Assembly (NCBI GenBank): GCA_049517655.1
Contig: JBEKRQ010000002.1
Location: 620,001 to 684,000 of the forward strand
Reading direction: 5' to 3'
DNA length: 64,000 nucleotides
Origin: UBA11358 sp049517655
Lineage (GTDB): Bacteria; Verrucomicrobiota; Verrucomicrobiia; Limisphaerales; UBA11358
Below the pieces are notes generated by a model. It was not told the DNA's origin and searched no databases. It saw nothing but the letters and a program-made list of their open reading frames with translations. Below, one piece after another: positions 46,383-54,203 of the stretch (position 1 is the stretch's first letter; each line of letters begins with the position of its first letter). The position numbers and the translations under genes are program-made.

Positions 46383-47882
46383 ATGCCAAGAGCTTCAACA
46401 AAAAAGCCCAAAACGAACCTGGCGGCAGAAACCCCGGCGGAAACTCCCGCTGTGGAATCGCCCGAATTGAACAATGGCGCGGTCGAAACAGCCGTTACGC
46501 CCGAACCGTCCGGTTCCGCCGCCTTGCAGCCGCCGTCCACACCAGTCGAACTGGCCGAAGAGCCAAAAGTGGAGGAATCAAAGGCTGAAGAGTACCGCGG
46601 TCCGCAGCGCGACCGCATCGCCACGTCGCTGAACATCGCCAAGCTGCAGGCGATGCAGATGAGCGAGTTGAATCACATGGCCAAGGAACTCGGCGTGGAA
46701 AATTTCGGCACGATGCGCAAGCACGAGGTCATTTTCCACATTCTCCAGAAAAACGCCGAGCGTGCGGGCGTGCTGTTTTCGGAAGGCGTGCTCGAAATCC
46801 TGCCGGAAGGCTTCGGGTTTTTGCGGTCGCAGAGTTTCAATTATCTGCCGTGCCCGGAGGACATCTACGTTTCGCCGTCGCAAATCCGCCGGTTCGATTT
46901 GCAGACCGGCAATCTCATCGCCGGCCAGATCCGTCCGCCAAAGGAAAAGGAAAAATTTTTCGCGCTGCTCAAGGTCGAGGGCGTGGATGGCGAAGACCCG
47001 GACAAGGCGAAGGAAAAAACCCTTTTCGACAACCTTACACCGCTGTTCCCGAACAAGCGATTCATCCTGGAAACCGCCGCGGACGAGTTGAGCACGCGTG
47101 TGCTCGACCTCGTCTGCCCCATCGGCAAAGGCACGCGCGGCCTCATCGTCGCGCCGCCACGCACGGGCAAGACGGTGCTGATGCAGAAAATCGCCAACGC
47201 GATTCTCAAAAACAATCCGGAGACCTATCTCTTCATCCTGCTCATTGACGAGCGGCCGGAGGAAGTCACGGACATGGAGCGCACCTGCAGAGGCGCGGAA
47301 GTCATCAGCTCGACGTTTGACGAACCGCCGGAACGCCACGTGCAGGTCGCCGAAATGGTCATCGAAAAGGCCCGACGCATGATTGAACACAAGCGTGACG
47401 TGGTGATTTTGCTCGATTCCATCACGCGCCTCGCCCGCGCCTACAACACGATCCAGCCGCACTCCGGCAAAATTCTGTCCGGTGGCGTGGACGCCAACGC
47501 GCTGCATAAACCGAAACGTTTTTTTGGCGCGGCGCGCAACATCGAGGAAGGCGGCTCGCTCACCATCATAGCGACCGCGCTTGTGGATACCGGCAGTCGC
47601 ATGGATGAAGTTATTTTTGAAGAGTTCAAAGGCACGGGCAACATGGAGGTGAACTTAGATCGCGCGCTGGTGGACCGCCGGATTTTCCCTTCGATCAATA
47701 TCGAACACTCCGGCACGCGCAAAGAGGAACTGCTCTACCATCCCGACGAACTCGGCAAGATCGTCCTGCTGCGCCGCGCGCTCACCGGCGTGCCGCCCGT
47801 CGAAGCGATGGAACTGCTTTTGGGCAAACTCAAGAAAAACAAGACCAACATCGAATTCCTTTTGAGCATGACTGTGAGTTGA
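46383..47882 (+). CDS. rho: Transcription termination factor Rho
   Basis: RNA-dependent helicase, 499 residues. The first 70 residues are a low-complexity Pro/Glu/Ala extension (ETPAETPAVESPELNNG) typical of Rho in some phyla. The Rho N domain (LQAMQMSELNHMAKELGV) and the RNA-binding cold-shock-like fold (GFGFLRSQSFNYLPCPEDIY) follow. The ATPase part has Walker A APPRTGKT (about 257-264), Walker B DVVILLDSITRLARAYN and the Q/R loops SGGVDANALHKPKRFFGAARN in shortened form (GGVDANALHKPKRFFGAA). The 133-base leader (46250-46382) shows no clear terminator. Confidence 0.97.
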   Translation: MPRASTKKPKTNLAAETPAETPAVESPELNNGAVETAVTPEPSGSAALQPPSTPVELAEEPKVEESKAEEYRGPQRDRIATSLNIAKLQAMQMSELNHMAKELGVENFGTMRKHEVIFHILQKNAERAGVLFSEGVLEILPEGFGFLRSQSFNYLPCPEDIYVSPSQIRRFDLQTGNLIAGQIRPPKEKEKFFALLKVEGVDGEDPDKAKEKTLFDNLTPLFPNKRFILETAADELSTRVLDLVCPIGKGTRGLIVAPPRTGKTVLMQKIANAILKNNPETYLFILLIDERPEEVTDMERTCRGAEVISSTFDEPPERHVQVAEMVIEKARRMIEHKRDVVILLDSITRLARAYNTIQPHSGKILSGGVDANALHKPKRFFGAARNIEEGGSLTIIATALVDTGSRMDEVIFEEFKGTGNMEVNLDRALVDRRIFPSINIEHSGTRKEELLYHPDELGKIVLLRRALTGVPPVEAMELLLGKLKKNKTNIEFLLSMTVS

Positions 47883-47890
47883 TGGTTTCG

Positions 47891-48397
47891 CTAGTGCGAG
47901 GGCGACTTCATCAAACTGAATCGCAGGCTCAATTGGCGTCCACGTCCCGCCAGCAGCCAGATTGACAGCAGAATAAGAAGGAAGTTCTCCAATAATTTGC
48001 GGCAAATGAACTCCGCGCCGGTGCCGCAACCGCAGTCGAATTTCACGGCGCAGAATGGGATGGCCAGTGCCGCCTGGAGGATCAAGGCGCGGTGGAACAC
48101 GAGAATGGTGAATGGCACCAGCATGAGCAGGAGTGTCAAAGACGTCCCGCGCACAGCAACGCCGCCCAGCAGCAGCAGCCCGCAAAATATTTCAAACCAA
48201 GGTAACGCCGCGGCAATTGAGTTCAAAAACAGGGTGTTTTGCACAATGTCGTATTGCCGCACCAGTTTCAGAAAATCGGCCGGGTCCAATGCCTTGTGAA
48301 ATCCCAGATAGACAAAAGTTGCGCCCAACAGCCATCTCGCCAGAACAGTGAATGTGTCCACGGCGGCGTGTCTCCAGGATGATGGGTTGGTATTCAT
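47891..48397 (-). CDS. MauE/DoxX-family membrane protein
   Basis: The 168 residues contain four membrane spans with the DoxX/MauE opening LARWLLGATFVYLGFHKALDP and PWFEIFCGLLLLGG. A Cys pair in KFDCGCGTGAEFICRK, in the loop before the last span, fits MauE-like redox-associated proteins that assist disulfide or cofactor maturation. It overlaps the rhodanese gene by four bases, so the two form an operon, convergent with rho. Confidence 0.85.
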   Translation of the reverse strand: MNTNPSSWRHAAVDTFTVLARWLLGATFVYLGFHKALDPADFLKLVRQYDIVQNTLFLNSIAAALPWFEIFCGLLLLGGVAVRGTSLTLLLMLVPFTILVFHRALILQAALAIPFCAVKFDCGCGTGAEFICRKLLENFLLILLSIWLLAGRGRQLSLRFSLMKSPSH

Positions 48398-49038
48398 TTA
48401 TTCGCACCACGCAGTTTCCCGCTGTTCCTCGCGCCGACCTCGACCAGCAGGCCGTTGTTCGTCCATTCTGTGATTCCGCCTCCGTAAATAAAGAGCTTTT
48501 GGTTCGCAATCCCGACATCCCGGAGCAAAATGGCCGCCGTTTCGCTGTCTTCGCAATCGCCGCCGTTGCAATAGATCACGATTTGCTCCGCCGCCCGGCA
48601 AATCGGAAGAATGGCGGCGAAGTATTTGTCCGGATGATAGGGATCGAATTCATAGGCACTGGGGATGTGTCCCTCCCGGTAATGCGATTCGTCACGGGCA
48701 TCAATGAACACGACGGTGTTTTGCTTGAAACGCGTGTCGTGAAAAAGTTTTGCCGCCTGGCCGCCGTCAAGCAGTTGCAATCCATTCTTCCTCATTTGCG
48801 CGGCGAGAAGTTGCGCGGGCGAAAGCGCGGCGGGATTCGCATTTGCCGCAGCCGTCGCCGTGTGATTGTTCTCCGCCGGGAAATAGTTTCGCGTGAGCGC
48901 CAGGCCCCGCGGCGAGATTTGGTTGGCGGCAAATGCAACAGCGACGCCTGCAACCACCACCAACAAGGCTTCCACAAAAACCTTTCCGGCTGCGGATTGG
49001 CGGTCAGGCGCCGGATACTGTATTGAATTGTCTTTCAC
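48394..49038 (-). CDS. Membrane-anchored rhodanese-domain protein
   Basis: From a GTG at 49038 (VKDNSIQYPAPDRQS) the product is 214 residues with an N-terminal membrane span (VFVEALLVVVAGVAVAFAA) and a rhodanese domain outside: VFIDARDESHYREGHIPSA and the catalytic Cys in VIYCNGGDCEDSETAA, followed by LRDVGIANQKLFIYGGGI. The active loop CNGGDC is not the classic CxxGxR, so the sulfur acceptor is uncertain. It may serve sulfur or thiol transfer with the MauE/DoxX partner. Confidence 0.85.
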   Translation of the reverse strand: MKDNSIQYPAPDRQSAAGKVFVEALLVVVAGVAVAFAANQISPRGLALTRNYFPAENNHTATAAANANPAALSPAQLLAAQMRKNGLQLLDGGQAAKLFHDTRFKQNTVVFIDARDESHYREGHIPSAYEFDPYHPDKYFAAILPICRAAEQIVIYCNGGDCEDSETAAILLRDVGIANQKLFIYGGGITEWTNNGLLVEVGARNSGKLRGANK

Positions 49039-49158
49039 GCGGTTCTTGCAAGAAGCGTGGACGATGTAGCCCCCGCGGGACAATCACTTTTTTCTCCGTG
49101 TCCGCACATTAAATCCGCCAGCTTGCTGTGCCTGTTCAAAATCGGTAAAACACCTCCA

Positions 49159-49941
49159 ATGTTCCTTGAGCGGCTTATCAAGATTTTCACGTCGCTACGC
49201 TTGACTGTCGTCACTCTCGTACTGGCCATGGCGCTGGTGTTCGCCGGCACGCTCGCCGAGGTGCATCTCGGACTTTACAGGGCGCAGAGCGAATTTTTCC
49301 GCAGTTTTTTCATTTACTGGCATCCTCAACATTCGGCGTGGAAAATCCCCGTTCTCCCCGGCGGCTATCTCATTGGCGTGTTGCTGCTCATCAATCTCGT
49401 CGCGGCGCATTCCAGCCGGTTCAAGTTCAGCCGTGAAAAAATCGGCATCTGGATGATTCACGCCGGACTGATTTTGCTGCTCGCCGGCCAGCTTTTCACG
49501 GACATATTCGCGGTCGAAAGCCGGATGCATCTGCGCGTCGGCCAAACAAAAAATTATTCCGAATCCGACCGCGTGAATGAATCCCAACTGCGTCCGGAGC
49601 GGTTTTATCTGCCGTTCAGCCTGCGTCTGCTGCAATTCCGGCATGATGTTTATGAAGGCACGGACATACCGAAGAATTATTCCAGCCGTTTACTGCTCGA
49701 CCGCCCGGACACCGGCGAGCATCGCGAAGTGCTGATTTACATGAACAATCCGCTGCGCTATGCCGGCCGCACACTTTATCAGGCCGGCTTTGACACGGAC
49801 GATCAGGGCACAATTCTTCAAGTGGTGAAAAATCCCGGCTGGCTCACGCCGTATCTGGCATGTGGATTGATCACAATGGGGCTGATCGTGCAATTCCTGT
49901 CGCACTTGATTCCATTTCTAAGAAGGAGAAGGACGACGTGA
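49159..49941 (+). CDS. ResB-like cytochrome c biogenesis protein
   Basis: The start at 49159 (MFLERLIKIFTSLRLTVVTL) matches ResB N termini; upstream codons are unlikely. The 260-residue product has membrane spans at the start, near residues 60-75 and 95-115, and at the C terminus, with a periplasmic domain between (LPFSLRLLQFRHDVYEGTD, LIYMNNPLRYAGRTLYQAGF). ResB with CcsA forms system II cytochrome c synthase. It overlaps the ccsA gene as GTGA. Confidence 0.88.
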   Translation: MFLERLIKIFTSLRLTVVTLVLAMALVFAGTLAEVHLGLYRAQSEFFRSFFIYWHPQHSAWKIPVLPGGYLIGVLLLINLVAAHSSRFKFSREKIGIWMIHAGLILLLAGQLFTDIFAVESRMHLRVGQTKNYSESDRVNESQLRPERFYLPFSLRLLQFRHDVYEGTDIPKNYSSRLLLDRPDTGEHREVLIYMNNPLRYAGRTLYQAGFDTDDQGTILQVVKNPGWLTPYLACGLITMGLIVQFLSHLIPFLRRRRTT

Positions 49942-51803
49942 AAAAATTTGTTCCATGGATTTTCGTCGTCGTGTTTGCCGCGTGGACAATCGTGTCCCTG
50001 TGGCAAAAACCGGAAGCCAGCTTTCACACGCGCGATTTCGGCAAGCTGCCGGTGCTCCTGAATGGCCGAATCCAGCCCATGGATTCCGTGGCGCGCAATT
50101 CGCTGCTGCAAATCCGCGAACGGCAAAGCGTCGGGCAGATAAGCGCCACCGCCTGGTTGATGGAAACGATGATGAACCCCGACGCCGCGGACAAGCTGGA
50201 CGTTTTCCGCATTGATAATCTGGAGTTGCTCAACATGCTCCAGTTGCCGGAGCGGCAGAAGTATTATTCCTTCAACCAAATCCGGTTGCATCTCGACGAT
50301 ATTTCCCGGCAGGCGCAACGCATCAACGACACCGAAGATGCCGGCCACACGGTATTCGAGCGCCAGTTGTTGAAACTCGACAACGCACTGGAGATTTATC
50401 AACGGTTGAAAGTGAGCCTGTGCCCGCCGGGTGCGGAAAATTTCCCGGCGCAACTGGCGGCGTATGAACAGGCCGTCCCCGCCGGGGTCGCCGCAGCCCG
50501 GGCGCGTGAAGCAGGCAAAAGTTACGACGCAGCGGCGCTCAACCGGCTGCTCGATTTCCTTTCCAACTACAATGAACTGTCACAATTCGCCTATCTGTTT
50601 GTCGTGCCGCCGGTCCCGCAGGGCGGAACTCAGTCGCGCGACGGCTGGCAAAACATCGGCGCCAGCCTGATGAACGTTGTTCACGGCGGCGACATTGAAC
50701 CGGCAGTAAAGGATTACGCCGCCATGGCCACGGCCTACCGGCAAAACCGGCCCGGCGACTTCAATCAGGCGCTCTACAATTACCGCCACTGGCTCGGCGA
50801 ATGGTTTGTGCCGGAAACACGGCAGGGCGCGCAGGAATTTTTCTTCAACGAATTTCAGCCGTTTTACAAGGCCATCGTGATTTACGTGACAGCGTTTTTG
50901 CTGGCGATCATCGCCCTCCTGACGTTTGCGCTCGCGCCCAATTTGTCCGAGGCGTTGCGGCGCTCGGCGTTCTGGATGGTGGTGCTCGGCGGTGTCATTC
51001 ACACGTTCGGCCTGTTGTTCCGCATGTGGCTTGAAGGCCGGCCGCCGGTGACGAATCTATATTCATCGGCCATTTTCATCGGCTGGGGCTGCGTCGTTTT
51101 TGGAATTGTTTTGGAACGCGTTTTTGCCGTCGGTCTGGGCAGCGCGGTGGCGTCGTTCGCCGGTTTTGTCACGCTCGTCATCGCGCACAATCTTTCGATG
51201 GGCGGCGACACGATGGAAATGCTGCTCGCGGTATTGAACACAAACTTTTGGCTGGCGACGCATGTTGTCGTCGTCACGCTCGGCTATGCTTCGACATTCA
51301 TGGCGGGATTGCTTGGCATCGCGTATGTGTTGCTCGGCTTGTTCACGCCGCTGTTGAAATACAAGTCGGGCCGGATGGAACTGGGTGAGGCACTGGCGAA
51401 AATGGTTTACGGCATCGTCTGTTTCGCCACGTTGTTCAGTTTCACCGGCACAGTGCTCGGCGGCATCTGGGCCGATCAATCCTGGGGCCGGTTTTGGGGC
51501 TGGGACCCGAAGGAAAACGGCGCGTTGCTCATCGTGTTGTGGAACGCGGCCATTTTGCACGCGCGCTGGGGCGGCATGATCCGCGAGCGCGGCCTGATGA
51601 ACATGGCCGTCTTCGGCAACATCGTAACCGGCTGGTCATGGTTCGGCGTGAACATGCTCGGCGTGGGGCTGCACAGTTACGGTTTCATGGACGCGGCATT
51701 CAAATGGCTGGTGTTATTCGTCGTGAGCCAGATTGGTTTTATCGCTCTTGGCCTGCTGCCATTGAGCCTGTGGAAAAGTTTCCGACCAGAAAACCGAAGT
51801 TGA
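49938..51803 (+). CDS. ccsA: Cytochrome c biogenesis protein CcsA (ResC-like)
   Basis: The GTG at 49938 overlaps the resB stop by four bases and is followed by a membrane span (FVPWIFVVVFAAWTIVSLW). The N-terminal periplasmic portion (about residues 40-310) is large. The C-terminal half is the CcsA domain with the tryptophan-rich haem-binding motif WGRFWGWDPKENGALLIV (about residue 516) and flanking His residues (VAHNLSMGG-like AHNLSMGGDT, LHSYGF). It handles and ligates haem to apocytochrome c in the periplasm with ResB. Confidence 0.93.
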   Translation: MKKFVPWIFVVVFAAWTIVSLWQKPEASFHTRDFGKLPVLLNGRIQPMDSVARNSLLQIRERQSVGQISATAWLMETMMNPDAADKLDVFRIDNLELLNMLQLPERQKYYSFNQIRLHLDDISRQAQRINDTEDAGHTVFERQLLKLDNALEIYQRLKVSLCPPGAENFPAQLAAYEQAVPAGVAAARAREAGKSYDAAALNRLLDFLSNYNELSQFAYLFVVPPVPQGGTQSRDGWQNIGASLMNVVHGGDIEPAVKDYAAMATAYRQNRPGDFNQALYNYRHWLGEWFVPETRQGAQEFFFNEFQPFYKAIVIYVTAFLLAIIALLTFALAPNLSEALRRSAFWMVVLGGVIHTFGLLFRMWLEGRPPVTNLYSSAIFIGWGCVVFGIVLERVFAVGLGSAVASFAGFVTLVIAHNLSMGGDTMEMLLAVLNTNFWLATHVVVVTLGYASTFMAGLLGIAYVLLGLFTPLLKYKSGRMELGEALAKMVYGIVCFATLFSFTGTVLGGIWADQSWGRFWGWDPKENGALLIVLWNAAILHARWGGMIRERGLMNMAVFGNIVTGWSWFGVNMLGVGLHSYGFMDAAFKWLVLFVVSQIGFIALGLLPLSLWKSFRPENRS

Positions 51804-51863
51804 AAAGAAATTTGGGTAGTGTCCTAATTTTAAATAGTGCACGCTTAAATTAAGGATCAACTT

Positions 51864-52262
51864 ATGACAAAACCTAAACTATTGCGTGTTATCGGCTCAT
51901 ACATCATCGCATTCGCCATGCTTTTCGCAGGCTATGATATGTTTATCGCAAATGTGGAACCCAAGATTAGCTCACTTTTTCTCGTCATTGAATTGTTGAG
52001 CCTTGTACAGGCAGCCGTTTTATTCATATGGGCAAGTATCCTTGGGGAACAGATTAAGATAAAACCCAAGCACCTGCGGATTACCGCCTCATGCATCTTA
52101 GCGTTCACCATACTTTATGTGGTTGGCATGGTTCCCTTTAACATATACATCCTACGCTTGGGAGCAGAAACTAACCTGCATTTTCTCGTCATTTGGTTGT
52201 TGAATCTTATAGGGGTGACTCTTTTATTCATGTGGGCAGATATCCTTGAGAAGCGGAATTAG
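51864..52262 (+). CDS. Small four-span membrane protein built from an internal duplication
   Basis: The 132 residues contain two similar halves of about 60 residues: LLRVIGSYIIAFAMLF...SSLFLVIELLSL...LFIWASILGE and HLRITASCILAFTILY...LHFLVIWLLNL...LFMWADILEK. Each half has two membrane spans. The gene is AT-rich relative to its neighbours, has AAGGA before the ATG, and stands alone 60 bases after ccsA. No family was recognised. Confidence 0.7.
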   Translation: MTKPKLLRVIGSYIIAFAMLFAGYDMFIANVEPKISSLFLVIELLSLVQAAVLFIWASILGEQIKIKPKHLRITASCILAFTILYVVGMVPFNIYILRLGAETNLHFLVIWLLNLIGVTLLFMWADILEKRN

Positions 52263-52295
52263 ATGGTTGCCAAACCATTCTTAAAAGCGCGACAA

Positions 52296-52326
52296 CTTTG
52301 GACATTGGACTTCAGACTTTGGACTC
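52296..52326. repeat. Short degenerate GGACTTTGGACATT repeat before hypA
   Basis: TTTGGACATTGGACTTCAGA followed by CTTTGGACTC is the same unit type seen at 3585-3597 and, inverted, at the end of coaX (29577-29612). It may be half of a mirrored tandem array or a decayed copy. It lies in the 209-base gap before hypA, where no other gene is visible. Confidence 0.5.
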
Positions 52327-52471
52327 CCACGCGCCACAACGATCGCAAGTCTTGCCCCACCCAATTGAACCAATGCCCGGAATTTATTTGTCGGATCGGT
52401 GTATGCGATGTAGTTTGTAAAGTCCGGCCCGGATAAAAACGTCCGGCTGGTTGATTTTTTCAGCAAAGACC

Positions 52472-52813
52472 ATGCACGAATTATCCATCATGCAAAGCGC
52501 GTTAGACCAGGTGCTTGAACGGGCACGGCTGGCCGGAGCCGGTCGCGTGCATGCCATTCGCCTGCGAATTGGAGTCTTGAGCGGTGTGGTCCCCGAAGCG
52601 TTGCAATTCGCCTTTGAAGTCCTCGCCGACGGCACGCCAGCTCACGGCGCGAAACTGGTAATCGAAGATGTGCCGGCAAAATTCTGGTGCGCCATGTGCG
52701 ACCACGAATTTAAAGCGACCCGGATGTTTGCTGAATGTCCCGATTGCCACCATCCCAGCGCGGAACTTCGCGCCGGGCGTGAAATGGAACTGACTTCCAT
52801 GGAGGTTGACTGA
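52472..52813 (+). CDS. hypA: Hydrogenase nickel incorporation protein HypA
   Basis: The start is fixed by the family N terminus MHELSIMQSALDQV, whose His2 binds nickel. The 113 residues end in a zinc site formed by Cys73, 76, 89 and 92 (CAMCDHEF and CPDCHHP). HypA delivers Ni to the [NiFe]-hydrogenase large subunit together with HypB. The stop overlaps the hypB start by one base (TGATG). The hydrogenase operon begins about 1.4 kb downstream. Confidence 0.96.
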   Translation: MHELSIMQSALDQVLERARLAGAGRVHAIRLRIGVLSGVVPEALQFAFEVLADGTPAHGAKLVIEDVPAKFWCAMCDHEFKATRMFAECPDCHHPSAELRAGREMELTSMEVD

Positions 52814-53685
52814 TGTGCAAGGAATGCGGATGCGGATTGCCCGGAGAAAATCCGGTGGGCATTGATGCTCATCACCACGACCACGATCATGGTCACGGTC
52901 ATGACCATCACCATGATCACGACCACAACCACCCACACTCCCATACCCATTCACACGAGGAAGCAGACCACGATCATCTGCACGGAACCGCCGTTGGTAA
53001 GCATCGAATCCTGGAGGTGCACCGGGCGATCCTGGAAAAAAACGACCGTCTGGCCGAGCGCAACCGCGGCTTCTTCCAAGCGCGCGGCCTTTTGGTTCTC
53101 AACGTCCTTTCATCCCCCGGTTCGGGCAAAACCAGATTGATTCGTGAGACCGTTCGTTCGCTTGGGAAGCGCTTGAAAACCGGCGTCATTGTTGGCGATC
53201 TGGCCACCGACAATGATGCACAGCGCCTCCGCGAATCGGGCGCGCCGGTGGTGCAGATTACCACGGGCACGGTTTGTCATCTCGAGGCGGAAATGGTGGC
53301 CCGCGCACTGAAGCAACTGGACCTGACCGGCCTCAATCTTCTTATCATCGAGAATGTCGGCAACCTTGTCTGTCCCGCCTCATACGATTTGGGCGAAGAC
53401 CTGCGCGTCGTCCTGTTGTCCGTCACTGAAGGTGAAGACAAGCCATTGAAATATCCGCCTATTTTCCAATCCGCAGGCGTGGCCGTCATCAGCAAGATGG
53501 ACCTTGCCACGGCCTGTGATTACGACCGGCAGGCGGCCTTGGCCAACTTGCGACACCTCGCCCCCACGGCGCATGTGTTCGAAACATCTGCCAAAACCGG
53601 ACAGGGCATGGATGCCTGGTGCGATTTTCTAGTTCAGCAGCACAAAAAATTGAAGACTCTCAATCCGAATCCACTTAACGTCTGA
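52813..53685 (+). CDS. hypB: Hydrogenase nickel incorporation GTPase HypB
   Basis: SIMIBI-class GTPase, 290 residues. The N-terminal CKECGCG (Cys2, 5, 7) is the high-affinity nickel motif, followed by a His/Asp-rich nickel store at residues 20-58 (more than twenty His). The GTPase domain has Walker A SSPGSGKT (100-107), DLATDNDA, IENVGNLVCP and SKMDL in place of NKxD. HypB hydrolyses GTP to drive nickel transfer from HypA. The hairpin after its stop (ACTTCTTC 53747-53754, GAAGAAGT 53767-53774) may weakly terminate transcription. Confidence 0.96.
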   Translation: MCKECGCGLPGENPVGIDAHHHDHDHGHGHDHHHDHDHNHPHSHTHSHEEADHDHLHGTAVGKHRILEVHRAILEKNDRLAERNRGFFQARGLLVLNVLSSPGSGKTRLIRETVRSLGKRLKTGVIVGDLATDNDAQRLRESGAPVVQITTGTVCHLEAEMVARALKQLDLTGLNLLIIENVGNLVCPASYDLGEDLRVVLLSVTEGEDKPLKYPPIFQSAGVAVISKMDLATACDYDRQAALANLRHLAPTAHVFETSAKTGQGMDAWCDFLVQQHKKLKTLNPNPLNV

Positions 53686-53802
53686 ATTACGTTGCCTTTG
53701 GGTTCAAAAGTGGTGTCGCAGCCACCGCAGTCCACAACGACAAATGACTTCTTCGGCGCTTCCGATGAAGAAGTGTATCATTTTCTTCGCCCAATCCTGG
53801 GT

Positions 53803-53997
53803 TGTCGCGTAGCGACACTGGAAATTAGCCCGGCACAACGTGCCGGGGAAAACATTCGCTAAAACCAAGCGTCCTGAGAGGACGCTGGAACCGCTGTTTT
53901 TTCGAGTGTTTCCTCCGTCCCGTCCGGGACGAAATCGCTTTGGAAATTGAACCGGGGACGTTGTCCCCGGCTAATTTCCAACGTCGCTCCGCGACGG
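53803..53997. repeat. Nested palindrome array of six hairpins between hypB and the hydrogenase operon
   Basis: The outer arms TGGAAATTAGCC (53819-53830) and GGCTAATTTCCA (53969-53980) are exact inverted copies. Six hairpins lie in order: GTCGC/GCGAC (53804-53816), CCCGGCA/TGCCGGG (53829-53847), AGCGTCCT/AGGACGCT (53868-53886), CGTCCC/GGGACG (53916-53931), CCGGGGAC/GTCCCCGG (53952-53970) and CGTCGC/GCGACG (53982-53996). Every stem differs. The rest of the gap 53686-54203 holds no gene. Confidence 0.85.
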
Positions 53998-54203
53998 CAA
54001 TTTGCAGCGGAATTTTGGCGCACTGACAAGGAATGTTTATTAATTGCCAATTCAAGCGGAGTCGGTTTGAATCGTATCGGTAAATTTTGTTTTATGATGA
54101 ATTCGATGGAGGTTTTCGCGCGAAATGTTCATGTTGGCCGCGGCAAATGCCCGTCAAGCGACAGGCTGGCCGCGCGAGATATTCTTAACACTTAATAACA
54201 ATT

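Noticed and set aside
53803..53997. CRISPR array
   Set aside because: Six hairpins occur at intervals, but every stem has a different sequence, there are no identical direct repeats or uniform spacers, and no cas genes are near.
53947..54195. Short open frame between the hairpin array and echA
   Set aside because: It begins inside the palindrome array and has no family likeness or ribosome-binding site; probably chance.
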